Assembly: GCA_032622095.1 (NCBI GenBank)
Contig: CP136061.1
Coordinates: 131,392,754-131,456,753 of the forward strand
Length of the DNA stretch: 64,000 bases
From: Siphonodentalium dalli
Taxonomy: Eukaryota > Mollusca > Scaphopoda > Gadilida > Siphonodentaliidae
Direction: 5' to 3'
In this document: positions 1 to 10,200 of the stretch, one piece after another
How positions within the stretch are numbered: position 1 is the first letter of the stretch
How the letters are laid out: every line of letters begins with the position of its first letter
The notes under the pieces: generated by a model
Told to the model about the DNA's origin: nothing
What the model saw: only the letters and a program-made list of their open reading frames with translations
Database searches by the model: none
Translations under genes and position numbers: made by a program

Positions 1-760
1 AATGATCGAGAGATAATAACCATTAATTCTGTAAATCGTCGATAGATTGTAAGTTTTTTTCTCGAATCATTTGCGCTTTACATTTGATATCAAATAGCGT
101 ACGTATTAAACACGGAATGCAATATAAACATTAGAATAATTAGGGCCTATAATAATGTTAGTATATACTATTATAGCATGGCTTCTAGAAAATAATGTAT
201 TGCTAGCTATCTGTTAATCACATGTATATATTCTTCATTTTGAAGTCCCAATTGAAATTCTGTAAAAATAACAATATCAGATATAATAAATACCGGTCCC
301 GTAAATTAAATTTTTTTTTTTTTAAATCACCATGACAGAATGATCAGTTTCACTGTATATGATTCACATCTATAACTAGAATTGTAACTTGATGTCAAAA
401 ACATATGATATATTTTTCTTCGTGAATATTCCGAGTTTAATCGTAATATCCACGAAGAAAAAATACCATGATAAACATTTTATCTATCTGTATTGCACCA
501 ATTTGCACGTAAGAGTTTGTCCGCTATTTGTATTTCATTTTGTTCATTTATATAAGAGGAATTAACTGCTATAATGTATGCCATATTAGTTCTCATAGAC
601 AGGTTGGTGATGACCCATATAGTATGCTATATAACCTATAGGTTTCCAAAAGTGTGACAAAGCTACCCAGAGTGGGAAAATTGCAATGAAGCTGCCAATT
701 AAATTAAATCAAAACTTGTATAGTATAAATACATGCTCATTTTAAATATATATATATATG
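1..760. other. AT-rich stretch, no gene seen
   Basis: No supported coding sequence. The one structured item is a hairpin at 411-465, whose arms TATTTTTCTTCGTG and CACGAAGAAAAAATA pair around a roughly 25-nt centre. It is probably a small foldback repeat. Further Tudor exons may lie to the left of the window. Confidence 0.4.
411..465. repeat. Small hairpin
   Basis: The arms are inverted complements with an added AATATT/AATATC pair inside. The function is unknown. Confidence 0.5.
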
Positions 761-1088
761 AATGCTCGGTTTACGACCTATATATACTGGTCATTATAAA
801 AGATGCAGTTTGGCCACGTGGTATGGAAATCGACGTAAGCAAAAGTATAGGAGAGTGATAAAGAAGAAAGTGACGGCACAAGTAGAGGTAAATGTAGACA
901 AGGGAATGGGAAATATATATATATATACCCCCCCCCCCCACCTGGTCAACTTTGTCGCAGTTTTGGGAACGTGGATGTTATATATATTTCCGACATGTCA
1001 GGTGAGTCGTAGTTTGGAATGGCACACTTTAGTGGGATGGATTAATCTCGGAAGTGTTGCAGACTATTCACGTTCAGTTCAGTTCAAT

Positions 1089-1252
1089 TAATAATTATTT
1101 ACGCTTGAGAGCAATTAGTTGTGCTTTAGTGTAAAAACATTGCACTTAAGCGCAAATACTTGCACTTAACACAACCATTTGTGCTCAATCTTAAGCGCAA
1201 ATAACTGTGCTTAAACACAAATAATTGCGCTTAAGTGCAGATAATTATTAAA
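1089..1252. mobile_element. MITE with 'GCACTTAAGCGCAAATA' inverted motifs
   Basis: The ends are imperfect inverted repeats (TTAATAATTATTTACGCTT against the complement of the right end). Between them the motif TTGCACTTAAGCGCAAATA recurs in both orientations about six times, so the whole stretch can fold back on itself. The class was not determined. Confidence 0.5.
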
Positions 1253-1354
1253 AGTGAATTTGGCCTCATATACATAACCATGCATTTGTGCATTTACATT
1301 TATGCTTGTTGACCGAGATAAACCCTCCCCACACATGATTCAGCGATCTAGTTT

Positions 1355-1761
1355 CAAGCCTGCAAATTGCGTGTCTGTCATTTGCAGAATGAGGTCCCCA
1401 GAGGGTGAATTTAGTGACGCTATCCTGCACAGCGGGCTAGCATCACCAAATTCACCCTCTGGAGATCTCATTCTGCTTAGGCCTCATCTTCAGGGAAGTA
1501 TCTATAGTCTCAAATTAACATTGTTTTTAGTTACAGTTTCCCTTCTGAGAAGTTTCTATGTCCCCTAATTTGCAGCAGATAAAATGCACAACCGAGGTAC
1601 CCAATGGGTGAACATCACCAACTTCAACTGGGAAACTTCAATCTGATCCTAGGTCTATACCATAGCACTTGAGGCTCTAAGCAGAATGAGGTTCCCAGAG
1701 GGTGAATTCACCCTCTGGGGACCTCATTCTGCAAATGACAGACCCGTTATTTGCAGGCTTG
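1355..1761. mobile_element. Palindromic hAT MITE (CAAGCCT family), copy 1
   Basis: Inverted ends CAAGCCTG...GGCTTG enclose two nested fold-back arms (GCAGAATGAGGTCCCCAGAG and its complement). It is flanked by a perfect 8-bp direct repeat TCTAGTTT (1347-1354 and 1762-1769), the usual target duplication of hAT transposons. It landed beside the 3' end of the piggyBac pseudogene. Six relatives occur in this window. Confidence 0.85.
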
Positions 1762-1762
1762 T

Positions 1763-3598
1763 CTAGTTTGCATAACTAGCGCCAATATTCCACTTTGGTG
1801 TGGAAATCCCCTGCTTGATGCACAGGTGATTTTTGCATAAACTACACATATATATAGTTTTCACAAGTTTGTGAGGATTCTGACGATATTGCCTACAACC
1901 ATTTTGCTTCATCCAATGCGCATGTTTGCGGCGGCATACGGCGCAAGTGTTGTTACCTGTGCCCTCAGCGGTGGGGAAAGTGATTTCCAGGGAGCAACCT
2001 GACTTCAGAACGGGTGATATCTGATAACCTTGCCTTTGGTTGAACCCTGTTGTTCCCAATAAGGCCAAGCACAAGTTCATCTTTGAACTCGAGCAAATCA
2101 CGTTTGCGTTTCTTTTCAGGGAAATGGTTCCTTTCGTTTCCTTCCAGAATGAATGCATTAGCCACTGCCCATTGGATTACCTTATATACAACTTTCTTGT
2201 ACCACTTATAGCACTTCCGGCTTTTGCTCATAATCGAATTCTGATCGCAACGATCAACGCCTCCCATATACGCATTATAATCCTTGACCAACTGTGGGCA
2301 TGGCAGTTGTGTCTTGGATCCATCCTTCTCCCGTCGATCCACAGAAACGTCATTCACTCTAGCATGGATGCTGCTGATAAAATAAATTGGTTTCCGATCT
2401 TGCCATACAGCAACACACAACTCTCCATCGTCGGAGAACCGAACATCATATTCACCTCTCTTCATTTCTGATTTACCTTTAACGATGTCGGCAAAAACCA
2501 GTTTCCTTCGGGGCTGCAATGTGCCGCAGAAATAAATCCCCTTCATATTTAGGTTGTGGGCTAAAATGGGGCTGCTGTACAGTCTGTCACAATAAAGATG
2601 GTGACCTCTGCCCTCCATACCTCTCAGTTTGGCCCACAACGGGAACCAATGATGAGTATACTGGGTTACTGTTCTTTCCTGTATAAATATCGAACGCATA
2701 GTTGTACCCCGACTTTGACTCCGCCAACACATAAACCTTTATACCCCACTTGGTCGGCTTATCCTTCAAATACTGCTTCATACCAAGTCTTCCTTTAAAG
2801 GGAATCATGGCCTCGTCGATTGATATCTCCCTATCGCAGGTGTACAGTTCACGAAACTTGGTATTCATGTGATTTATAAAGGGAGATATCTTTGAAAGTT
2901 TGGTTGACGATTGGTTCTCTGGGTCGGAGAAATAGATATATTTGTTTATTGCCCTGTATCGTTTCTCTGAGAATACTTCCCATATACATGGCGTGTGTGT
3001 CGGCCAATTGTCGGGCTTACGTCGGAATAACCTTTCAACTCTGGGAACAAGCATCAGTTCGTTGGTTATTATTTGCATTGCTATAAAAGCTTTAATTTCT
3101 GTCACATCTACCGGGCTCCACTCTTTATTAACATTTGTCCGCTGTTTTATCTCCGCATTCTTATTCGTCCACTCGACTATATTGTTCAAAATTTCATCGT
3201 CTAAGTATTTACTCAGATAATATAATGCTGGTTTTATTTCATATTCATCTGAGTCCCTATCAATCTGACAGGTGGGGCCTGGGTTCTCAACTCGGAGGGT
3301 CTGTAATGCTGGTTTTATTTCATATTCATCTGAGTCCCTATCAATCTGACAGGTGGGGCCTGGGTTCTCAACTCGGAGGGTCTGTTCTCATTGTTTTTTT
3401 CCATTTTATTCCCTCCACAGAAGACGCCCCAGTTGGGAAGAACCCATAAAAATCGTCCTCAAATTCGTCTGATTCGAAATTTACATCGCTCCCAAAATCA
3501 AAGTCTGACTCGGACGATTCGTCAGACAAACAATCTGAGTCCGAACTATAAACGTCATCGATATCCAGGCGAGCCCTTTTACTTTTAGATTTACTCAT
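1763..3598 (-). pseudogene. Decayed piggyBac transposase (PGBD4-like)
   Basis: The N-terminus is an acidic leader (MSKSKSKRARLDIDDVYSSD). The central DDE region is recognisable by MNNIVEWTNKNAE, DREISIDEAMIPFKGR, GIKVYVLAESKSGY, YNYAFDIYTG, GHHLYCDRLYSSP and YNAYMGGVDRCDQ. A C-terminal zinc-binding segment follows (CAVC...CSLC..HLC). Normally this cut-and-paste enzyme excises at TTAA. The reading frame is broken at least three times: near 3385 after a run of seven A, between about 2640 and 2690 just after YTGKN, and near 1965-1985 before the Cys-rich tail. An 81-bp duplication lies near the N-terminus. It is therefore inactive, and it lies in or beyond the 3' part of the Tudor gene. Confidence 0.9.
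3223..3384. repeat. 81-bp tandem duplication inside piggyBac relic
   Basis: Two apparently identical 81-bp copies (3223-3303, 3304-3384) repeat 27 codons of the transposase leader in frame. The lack of differences suggests either a recent slip or an assembly duplication. Confidence 0.9.
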
Positions 3599-4150
3599 GT
3601 TTACAATTACACTCGATCACATTGTGCGACTTTAACTTATACATTGACAAATTGACGTCAGACAGTCAGTTTGGGCTGGAATAGCATTTCGCCGAGCAGC
3701 ATGCACTCTTCCGAAGAAAACAATCATTTTTTTTCCGATCACTTTGAATAAACAATACAAATATGGCGCTCGACTTTCAAAACAAAGAACCAGAATATAT
3801 ATATATTCTCTGCGGGATTAATACATAAATTATTATAATTAATACCTATCGCGTGTATATTTGAAAGCAGTTAGCGCCAAAGAGAAAGTACGTCTATTTT
3901 TATCACTACCGTGAAAACCCTGCCTAGTTTTTGTTTTGTTTACGTCGAACAATGAATGTTCCATTTTCAAGGTTATTTGAATAAAACATGGGATTGCATG
4001 AAGGATAATAACACAAATAAGCACACATACAAACACAAATGTATAAAAACTTTATTTCTGATTATATTTCATGAAACATGCATTAATATTTTCGATTAAA
4101 TTGATATAGATCTTGAGAAATGCGTCGTCGCAACAAAAGTCAGGTCTCAG

Positions 4151-4274
4151 TCCCGGTATTCCGGGAATCGCCGTATAGGGAGTGTATGACGTCGTCCCGG
4201 TATTCCGGGAATCGCCGTGCAGGGAGTACGTTACGTAATCCCGGTATTCCGGGAATAACCGTTGAAAGAGTTAA
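4151..4274. repeat. Candidate right end of the piggyBac element
   Basis: Three copies of TCCCGGTATTCCGGGAAT spaced 44 bp apart (4151, 4195, 4239) lead into GTTGAAAGAG and then TTAA at 4271-4274. Subterminal palindromes and a TTAA end suit piggyBac elements, and this lies about 670 bp beyond the transposase start. No matching left end was found. Confidence 0.45.
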
Positions 4275-4280
4275 AATAGT

Positions 4281-4700
4281 CCAGAACCCGTTGGGTCGGT
4301 GGACAAAAAGGGCCGTAACTCATGTATAAATAACTGGACGGAACCCATATTCGAACTTGGCCTGTATCTTTAGCTGGGAAATACACATACCAACTTTGGT
4401 TCAGATCAAATAATTCAAACTGGAGTTATCGGTCGGAAACCAAAAATGTTAACAGACCGTCAAATTCTAAGTCGAAAACGGGCCGTAACTCATGTAAAAA
4501 TAATTGGACGGAACCCATATTCGAACTTGGCCTGTATCTTTAGCTGGGAAATACACATACCAACTTTGGTTCAGATCAAATAATCCAAACTGGAGTTATC
4601 GGTCGGAAACCAAAAATGTTAACGGACGGACGGACGGACGGATCGACCGACGGACGGACAAACTGATAACATAATACGACCTTTTTTCAAAAAGTGCGTA
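4281..4700. repeat. GGGCCGTAACTC repeat, two tandem units
   Basis: Two units of about 180 bp start near 4310 and 4490. Each runs GGGCCGTAACTC...CCCATATTCGAACTTGG...CGGTCGGAAACC, and the pair ends in a GACGGACGGACG tract. This is the commonest repeat class in the window and shows no convincing ORF. Confidence 0.8.
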
Positions 4701-4744
4701 TAAAAATCAGTAAAAAACTGGATTCTTTATTATACCTGAACTAA

Positions 4745-5758
4745 CGAGAGACCGATCACGATCGGCAGATGTTAACCCATCCCTTGGTGATAGTAAATTA
4801 CTATGACCGGAATCATAAATGAGAGTTTTGATGTTGAATTATAGAGTATACTGTTATGTACTATTATAGACAAATGTACATAACACAAATTATTGGAATT
4901 TACCAACAACAGCCATCAAGATAAAGACACCTCACTGCTGACCCATTAATATCAATTATATAGCAGAGCTGTCAACAAATCACAGGGCATTGTTTATGTT
5001 GAAGTCTGGCATCTCTATTAAACCAATAACATTTATAATGACCTCAGACCATCTGTAGAGTGATATACTCAGCTGTGGAATGAGACACATATATTCTAGT
5101 CTACTGTTAATATCATGTGATGTGTATTGTTGAAACGTTTTTTAAAATTAAGATACCATAGCTTTCTTTATCTGCAAATTAGCATAAGAGACATCAGAAA
5201 ATAAAATAGCCTTATCAATAGCTAAGTAGTCCAAAGGCATGGAATTGAATTGGTGAATTGGATTTAATATCTCTCCAAACAAATTTACCAGTACATAACA
5301 CAAGATTGTGGACCGATTTAAACAAATTTGGTGTGGTGACTCGGGGTACCCTTGGCAAAGTTATAATGGTGTTAGTTTTTCAAATTTTGTTAACTTAAAT
5401 TTTTTATTATTTTTTTAATTAAAAAATAAAATATTTTATTATATTTTTGGTTTTATTTATTTATTTATTTTGTTTGTTTTTTGATGTTAAATTGAGCAAG
5501 GTACTTTTTTCGAAAAAGGGCCATAACTCAGTTAAATTTAGTCGGATCAAACCCATATTCGAACTCGATCAGTCTTTTGTGCTGAGAAATTCATATAAAA
5601 CATTTGGTTCCGATCAGATAGAAAATGTTCGAGTTGCCGCACCAAGAGTAAAGTGTCTACGGACAGACAGACATACAGACAGACGGACGGACAGACGAAT
5701 GGTCAATCCGGACATTGACACTATGTTTACCATACTATGGTATGGGTAAACATAAAAA
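4745..5758. mobile_element. Non-autonomous element, CGAGAG hairpin start to TTTACCATAC hairpin end
   Basis: It starts with CGAGAGACCGATCACGATCG, which has a CCGATC/GATCGG stem, then ATGTTAACCCATCCCTTGG. It ends in a GGCCATAACTC unit, a CAGACAGACGGACGG tract and the hairpin ATGTTTACC...GGGTAAACAT. The sequence after the start resembles the complement of the end. Between about 4800 and 5400 nothing else was recognised. Related copies start at 27165 and 52411. Confidence 0.6.
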
Positions 5759-5973
5759 TTGGTAATAAAACTGGATTCTTTATTATACCGAATTAAGAAT
5801 TGGTAATAAAACTGGATTCTTAAATATACCCAAATTAAGAATTGGTAAGCAAACTGGATTCTTTATTATACCAAATTAAGAATCGGTAATAAAACTGGAT
5901 TCTTTATTATATCCGAATTAAGAATTAGTAATAAAACAGGATTCTTTAATATACCCAAATTAAGAATTGGTAA

Positions 5974-6955
5974 CAGACCTGTTACCCTCAAATAATATTT
6001 TCCGGGAGATTGGTCACGATTTTCCGTGAGATTGGGGTCACCATCCGGGAGATTTTAAATAATTGAATTCCTTTTGCATTTTTGTAATTTCAATAAAGAA
6101 AAAAATTAACAAAATTTCTTATCATCTATCACACAGAAACATGCAAGTGTGATAACAAATTAACAAAGTATTCTTCAGGAAAACAGTTACTGTGCAGTTA
6201 TACATTTTATTGTCTCATTTATAGATAAAACATTGTAGGCCACGCATCAACAACCGTAAACTAGTTTCGGTTTCATTTAGATCTCACGAGATTTCAACTG
6301 TCATGTTAAAAAGTACAATTCAGGAACGGACTTGTAAAGTTTAAAATCTAGAACATAATTATGTTTCTTTTGAATTTTATCATACCATTTCACGAGACCA
6401 CGAGTCCTTAAACTTTGAATCGTATCGTCGGCGTTTTGTCGGTCTTTCCACAGAATTAGACATTTCAAAAATATAATGTATGGTCGCCAATTTACCGAGA
6501 CATATATAAATAAATGACCACATTCAATGGGCTTCGTATATATAGGGGTCATGCATAAAGCTCGTTTGTAATCCAATATGAAAACAATCTGGCATAGTTA
6601 ATATTAGTTATATAACGTGAGGTTGCTCATCTCATTCCTCCTTTGTTTGTTAAAACATGTGGGCGACAAACCATTTATGGCCAGACTAATTACCTGCGGC
6701 ACATTGGCAGCTACTACAAGCTATCGCGTAACAGCAGTGTCTGCACCGGACGCTAAACAATCGCACCCATGTAGTCTCGCATATTCTCATTACCGCGTTA
6801 TAGTACAACGAAAACGAAAGTAATTAACTTTTAATTATTTTTTTTTTTGAGAAGATTGTTTCAAACCATGAGATTAGGAGGTGTCGCCGTGACACCGTGA
6901 GATGCATGCTGAAAGCGGGAGTCTCACGTCGAATCCGTGAGAAGTAACAGGTCTG
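5974..6955. mobile_element. hAT element with perfect 12-bp ends
   Basis: The ends are CAGACCTGTTAC and its exact complement GTAACAGGTCTG, flanked by the 8-bp direct repeat ATTGGTAA (5966-5973, 6956-6963). This suits the hAT superfamily. ATTGGTAA also occurs in the host minisatellite unit, so the duplication is slightly less telling than usual. Subterminal motifs such as CGGGAGATT and CCGTGAGA repeat at both ends. At 982 bp it is too short for a hAT transposase. Confidence 0.85.
6301..6576 (-). CDS. 91-aa ORF inside the hAT element, unknown
   Basis: This open frame lies wholly inside the 5974-6955 element. It has the segments LILWKDRQNADDTIQSL and LVKWYDKIQKKHNYVLDF, which look protein-like in composition, but I recognise no family. 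It may be a captured exon, a transposase fragment or chance. Confidence 0.25.
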   Translation of the reverse strand: MDYKRALCMTPIYTKPIECGHLFIYVSVNWRPYIIFLKCLILWKDRQNADDTIQSLRTRGLVKWYDKIQKKHNYVLDFKLYKSVPELYFLT

Positions 6956-7139
6956 ATTGGTAATAAATCTGGATTTTTTATTATACCTGAATTATGAAAC
7001 GGTAATAATACTGGATTCTTTATTATACCTGAATTATGAATCGGTAATAAAACTGGATTCTAAATTATACCTGAATAAAATTGAATTTTTTGTTATAACT
7101 GGGTAAAAATCGGTAATAAAACTGGATTATTTGTTATAC

Positions 7140-7299
7140 CTGGGGTAAGAAGCGGTAGATCTGGGAAAATAGAAGCATTCTTATTCAGCAAATATGAAAA
7201 TTCCTCAAGTTTCTTGAGATCAGAGTTCATTTTGTTGATTCTCTCTCGGTCTGCATCATCTATGAGATGGGCCTCGGTGACACAGTGCTGGAAATACAC
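7140..7299 (-). CDS. Tudor gene exon k
   Basis: Acceptor TTCTATTGCAG|GTG, donor CCCAG|GTATAA, 160 nt, enters in phase 0 and leaves one base. It encodes VYFQHCVTEAHLIDDADRER, then a helical stretch (MNSDLKKLEEFSYLLNKN). That is the usual start of an extended Tudor unit, so the third Tudor core should be in the next exon to the left. Its donor is the first repeat unit of a minisatellite. Confidence 0.85.
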
Positions 7300-10200
7300 C
7301 TGCAATAGAATTAAACACTCTCACCAAGCCTTTTCAACAGGTCATGTTATTATGACTGGAGCAGTGCTGGTGCAGCAATAAAGATCCTGTGCCAGTGCAT
7401 TCTTTTATATATGCGAGTCTCCCATAGGTAAGGTAAATATTGTTAGGACAATGTATTCTCTTATATGGAGACTTTATGGAGACTTCAGCCGATTCCAGGT
7501 AAGTTTGTTCAAATTTGGAAGGCGACTTCGTTTTCGCCTTGCGGACATCTGAGGGCGAAGTCGCCAGCTCGAAATCAAGAACTTCGCTCCAGTTGCCACC
7601 TAGCTTGGGACCTGTATGGAAGACTTGCATAAATAAAAGTATGCATTGGCACAGGGTTATCAGGAATCTCCAGTCATGGAAGGGATAATACACCTATAAG
7701 GGGAGGAAAAATATTCCATGACTTTTCCAGGATTTTCTGGAATTTTCCATGACCTGAGGCAATGAAATTCTATGTATTTTCCAGAACTAGCAAGGTGGGA
7801 CTTCAAAATAAATTGGCATTTATTGGTCTCAATCAGTTCAATTTTGAAGAATTTTCATATATCTATGTTTAATTTATCATCTGCTGATGACCAGAAGAAG
7901 TTATATCCGGTGCTTACAAAAAACACTTCCAGTATTGTTGACACTCGTTAAAGAGGAACCTTACTCCACCTCATATTTTGTGACCATGGTTATTGAATAT
8001 GAATTTTAAGCACATCAACTTCAAGGTATATCAAAGATAATTTTGTAATTCCATGACTTTTCTAGAACAGCAGCAGTGTGTGTGTGCGGGGGGGGGGGAA
8101 ATCCAAAACATTTCAAGAGTGAGATGCCTATTTCCAAAACTGTTCAAGCCTGAAAGCGATATTTTAAAATTTCAAACTGTTCAGACTAGCTTATGAACTG
8201 TACGGCATTAGTGGGTCCTGCTCATTTAGCTATAATGTTGGTAAAGCAATACATTTGAGACAAGAGAAAAACAAAGTTAATTAGGGTCTTAACTCTGGGT
8301 AGGGTGATATCCTTTTCCAGAATGCTATCCACTATACAAAAGATTATAATCTGAAAAGCGATGATTTTGTTAAGGATGAACAAAAGTCGAACAAGGGTCA
8401 TAACTCTGGTATGTAGCTGTAGACAAAACGAGCAATACATGGATATCCCTTTCCCTATGCCGGTCTATCACCAAGCCAAAGACCATCTGACAAACAAAAC
8501 TTGTGAATGAAACAAATATTCAAGCGACAAGTTTTTTAACCCTCTCATGACTGGAGCTTCCTGATTTTTTGCGAAAACCCTGTGCCAATGCATTCTCTTA
8601 TATATGCGAGTCGCCCATTGCATATATAAGAGAATGCATTGGCCTAGCGAAATTTACCTTGATCTTGTAAGCCAGTGCACTCTTTTATATATGTAAGGCT
8701 CCATATATAAGAGAATGCACTAGCACAGGGTCTTTAATGCTGCAACAGCATAACTCCCGTCATGAAAGTGTTAAAAGACAAACTTCAAAATGAATCAGTA
8801 CTGTGGAGGAATAAATTAGCAAGTTTTTTCTTATGAGTATATTAGTGAAACCCGATGAGCAGCTTTTGAGGGTATTCCACCTAATAATAATGATAATTTA
8901 TTTCATTTATATAACGCATTCAGAAATTAAGTTATTTCAATTGATCATTAACTAGGTCATAAGGCATGTGACACTGTGGTCTCATCTTCCAATGAGGAAG
9001 ATCGCTATGCTCAATGAAGTGCGAATATCAGGATTTCATACTTACTATATGCATCAACTCCCTTAATGCATGAGTGGTGCGAATCAAAGGTCACAATTAG
9101 ACACAATATTTTAACAGCATGTAACTCTGCGGTCACAATTGAAACCTAGCTACTGTAGTGAAATTAAGCAGTACACTGGCCAGCGTCAAACTCATATCAT
9201 TGTGTTGATAGTGACTACAAGCCAAACTATCCAACCATTTAGCTACAAAGCTCCACACCTACCAGGCTTCACTGCATGAAGTTGAGAAGCAGGAGATAAG
9301 TGAAAGGATTCAGATGCTAAAATAAGAAACATAACCCAAAATATATCATACTTTTATAAATAGATTTACACTATCCTTGATTGATACTTACAATATTTGG
9401 GAGTTCTACTTGTGTGATTGTCACCGGGAAGAACTGTTCTGTGGGAGCTAACTCTGGCTTCTGATATGGATATGCATACTAAAAGAAAACCCATAAGGTT
9501 CATATATTAAATAATTAACTTGAGATGTCTCCATTGTAATCTTCACCATGGAGAAATTCCGCGTAATACAATTGAAATCATTAATTGGCAGCATATTCTC
9601 AAATTCAGGAAATATTGTATTAAAAACATGATGCATATAACACTTGAGGAAATATATTTTAGCAAAACATATAACTCCTTTTTTTTCAAAATCATTGCAA
9701 AAATTCAATGAGCTTCAGATTTAAAACAGAAAAAAATTGAGAATAAATCAAATTTATCCTGACCTAACAATTTCCCATTTCTCAGACACGAGCACATGGA
9801 CCTGAAACACCACGCATGCAACCTTTTTATTTGCGTTGATATGTCGGAAAAAATGTAAATCAGTACAAAATAAAGTTATGTGTTGCTGAGTAGTTTTGAA
9901 ACGACTGGGGTATTTCGTAGTCGACTAATCGATAGTCAAAAATCGAGTCGAAGTCGACTAATTGACAACCCCCATTCCCATGGAAAACATCCATTTTACT
10001 GCATGGATATTGAGTACTATAAAATAACTGCTAGATAACTGCTGTTCACATTTTTCATGGGTGTTACGATCAGAAGACAGAAACCGGTGGCCGCTGCTAC
10101 TAAATTTTTATCCATCCAGGTAATTAATACCAGCTGTCTTGGCTAAGTGTGTATAGGTTTCTCGTTAAGAGTTGTATTATGACACATTCATCATACTATA

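Larger units (their letters stand above)
5758..7139. repeat. 41-42 bp minisatellite abutting the exon k donor, split by a hAT element
   Basis: Units of 41-42 bp (ATTGGTAATAAAACTGGATT...) fill 5758-5973 and 6956-7139, about nine in all, with a hAT element between. On the minus strand each unit begins GTATAATAAAGAATCCAG and ends in ...TAATTCAG, so unit borders read AG|GT. The first unit starts at the exon k donor itself (CCCAG|GTATAAC). Confidence 0.9.

Noticed and set aside
2040-3449. Plus-strand open frames of 60-143 aa
   Set aside because: They are shadows of the piggyBac transposase on the other strand.
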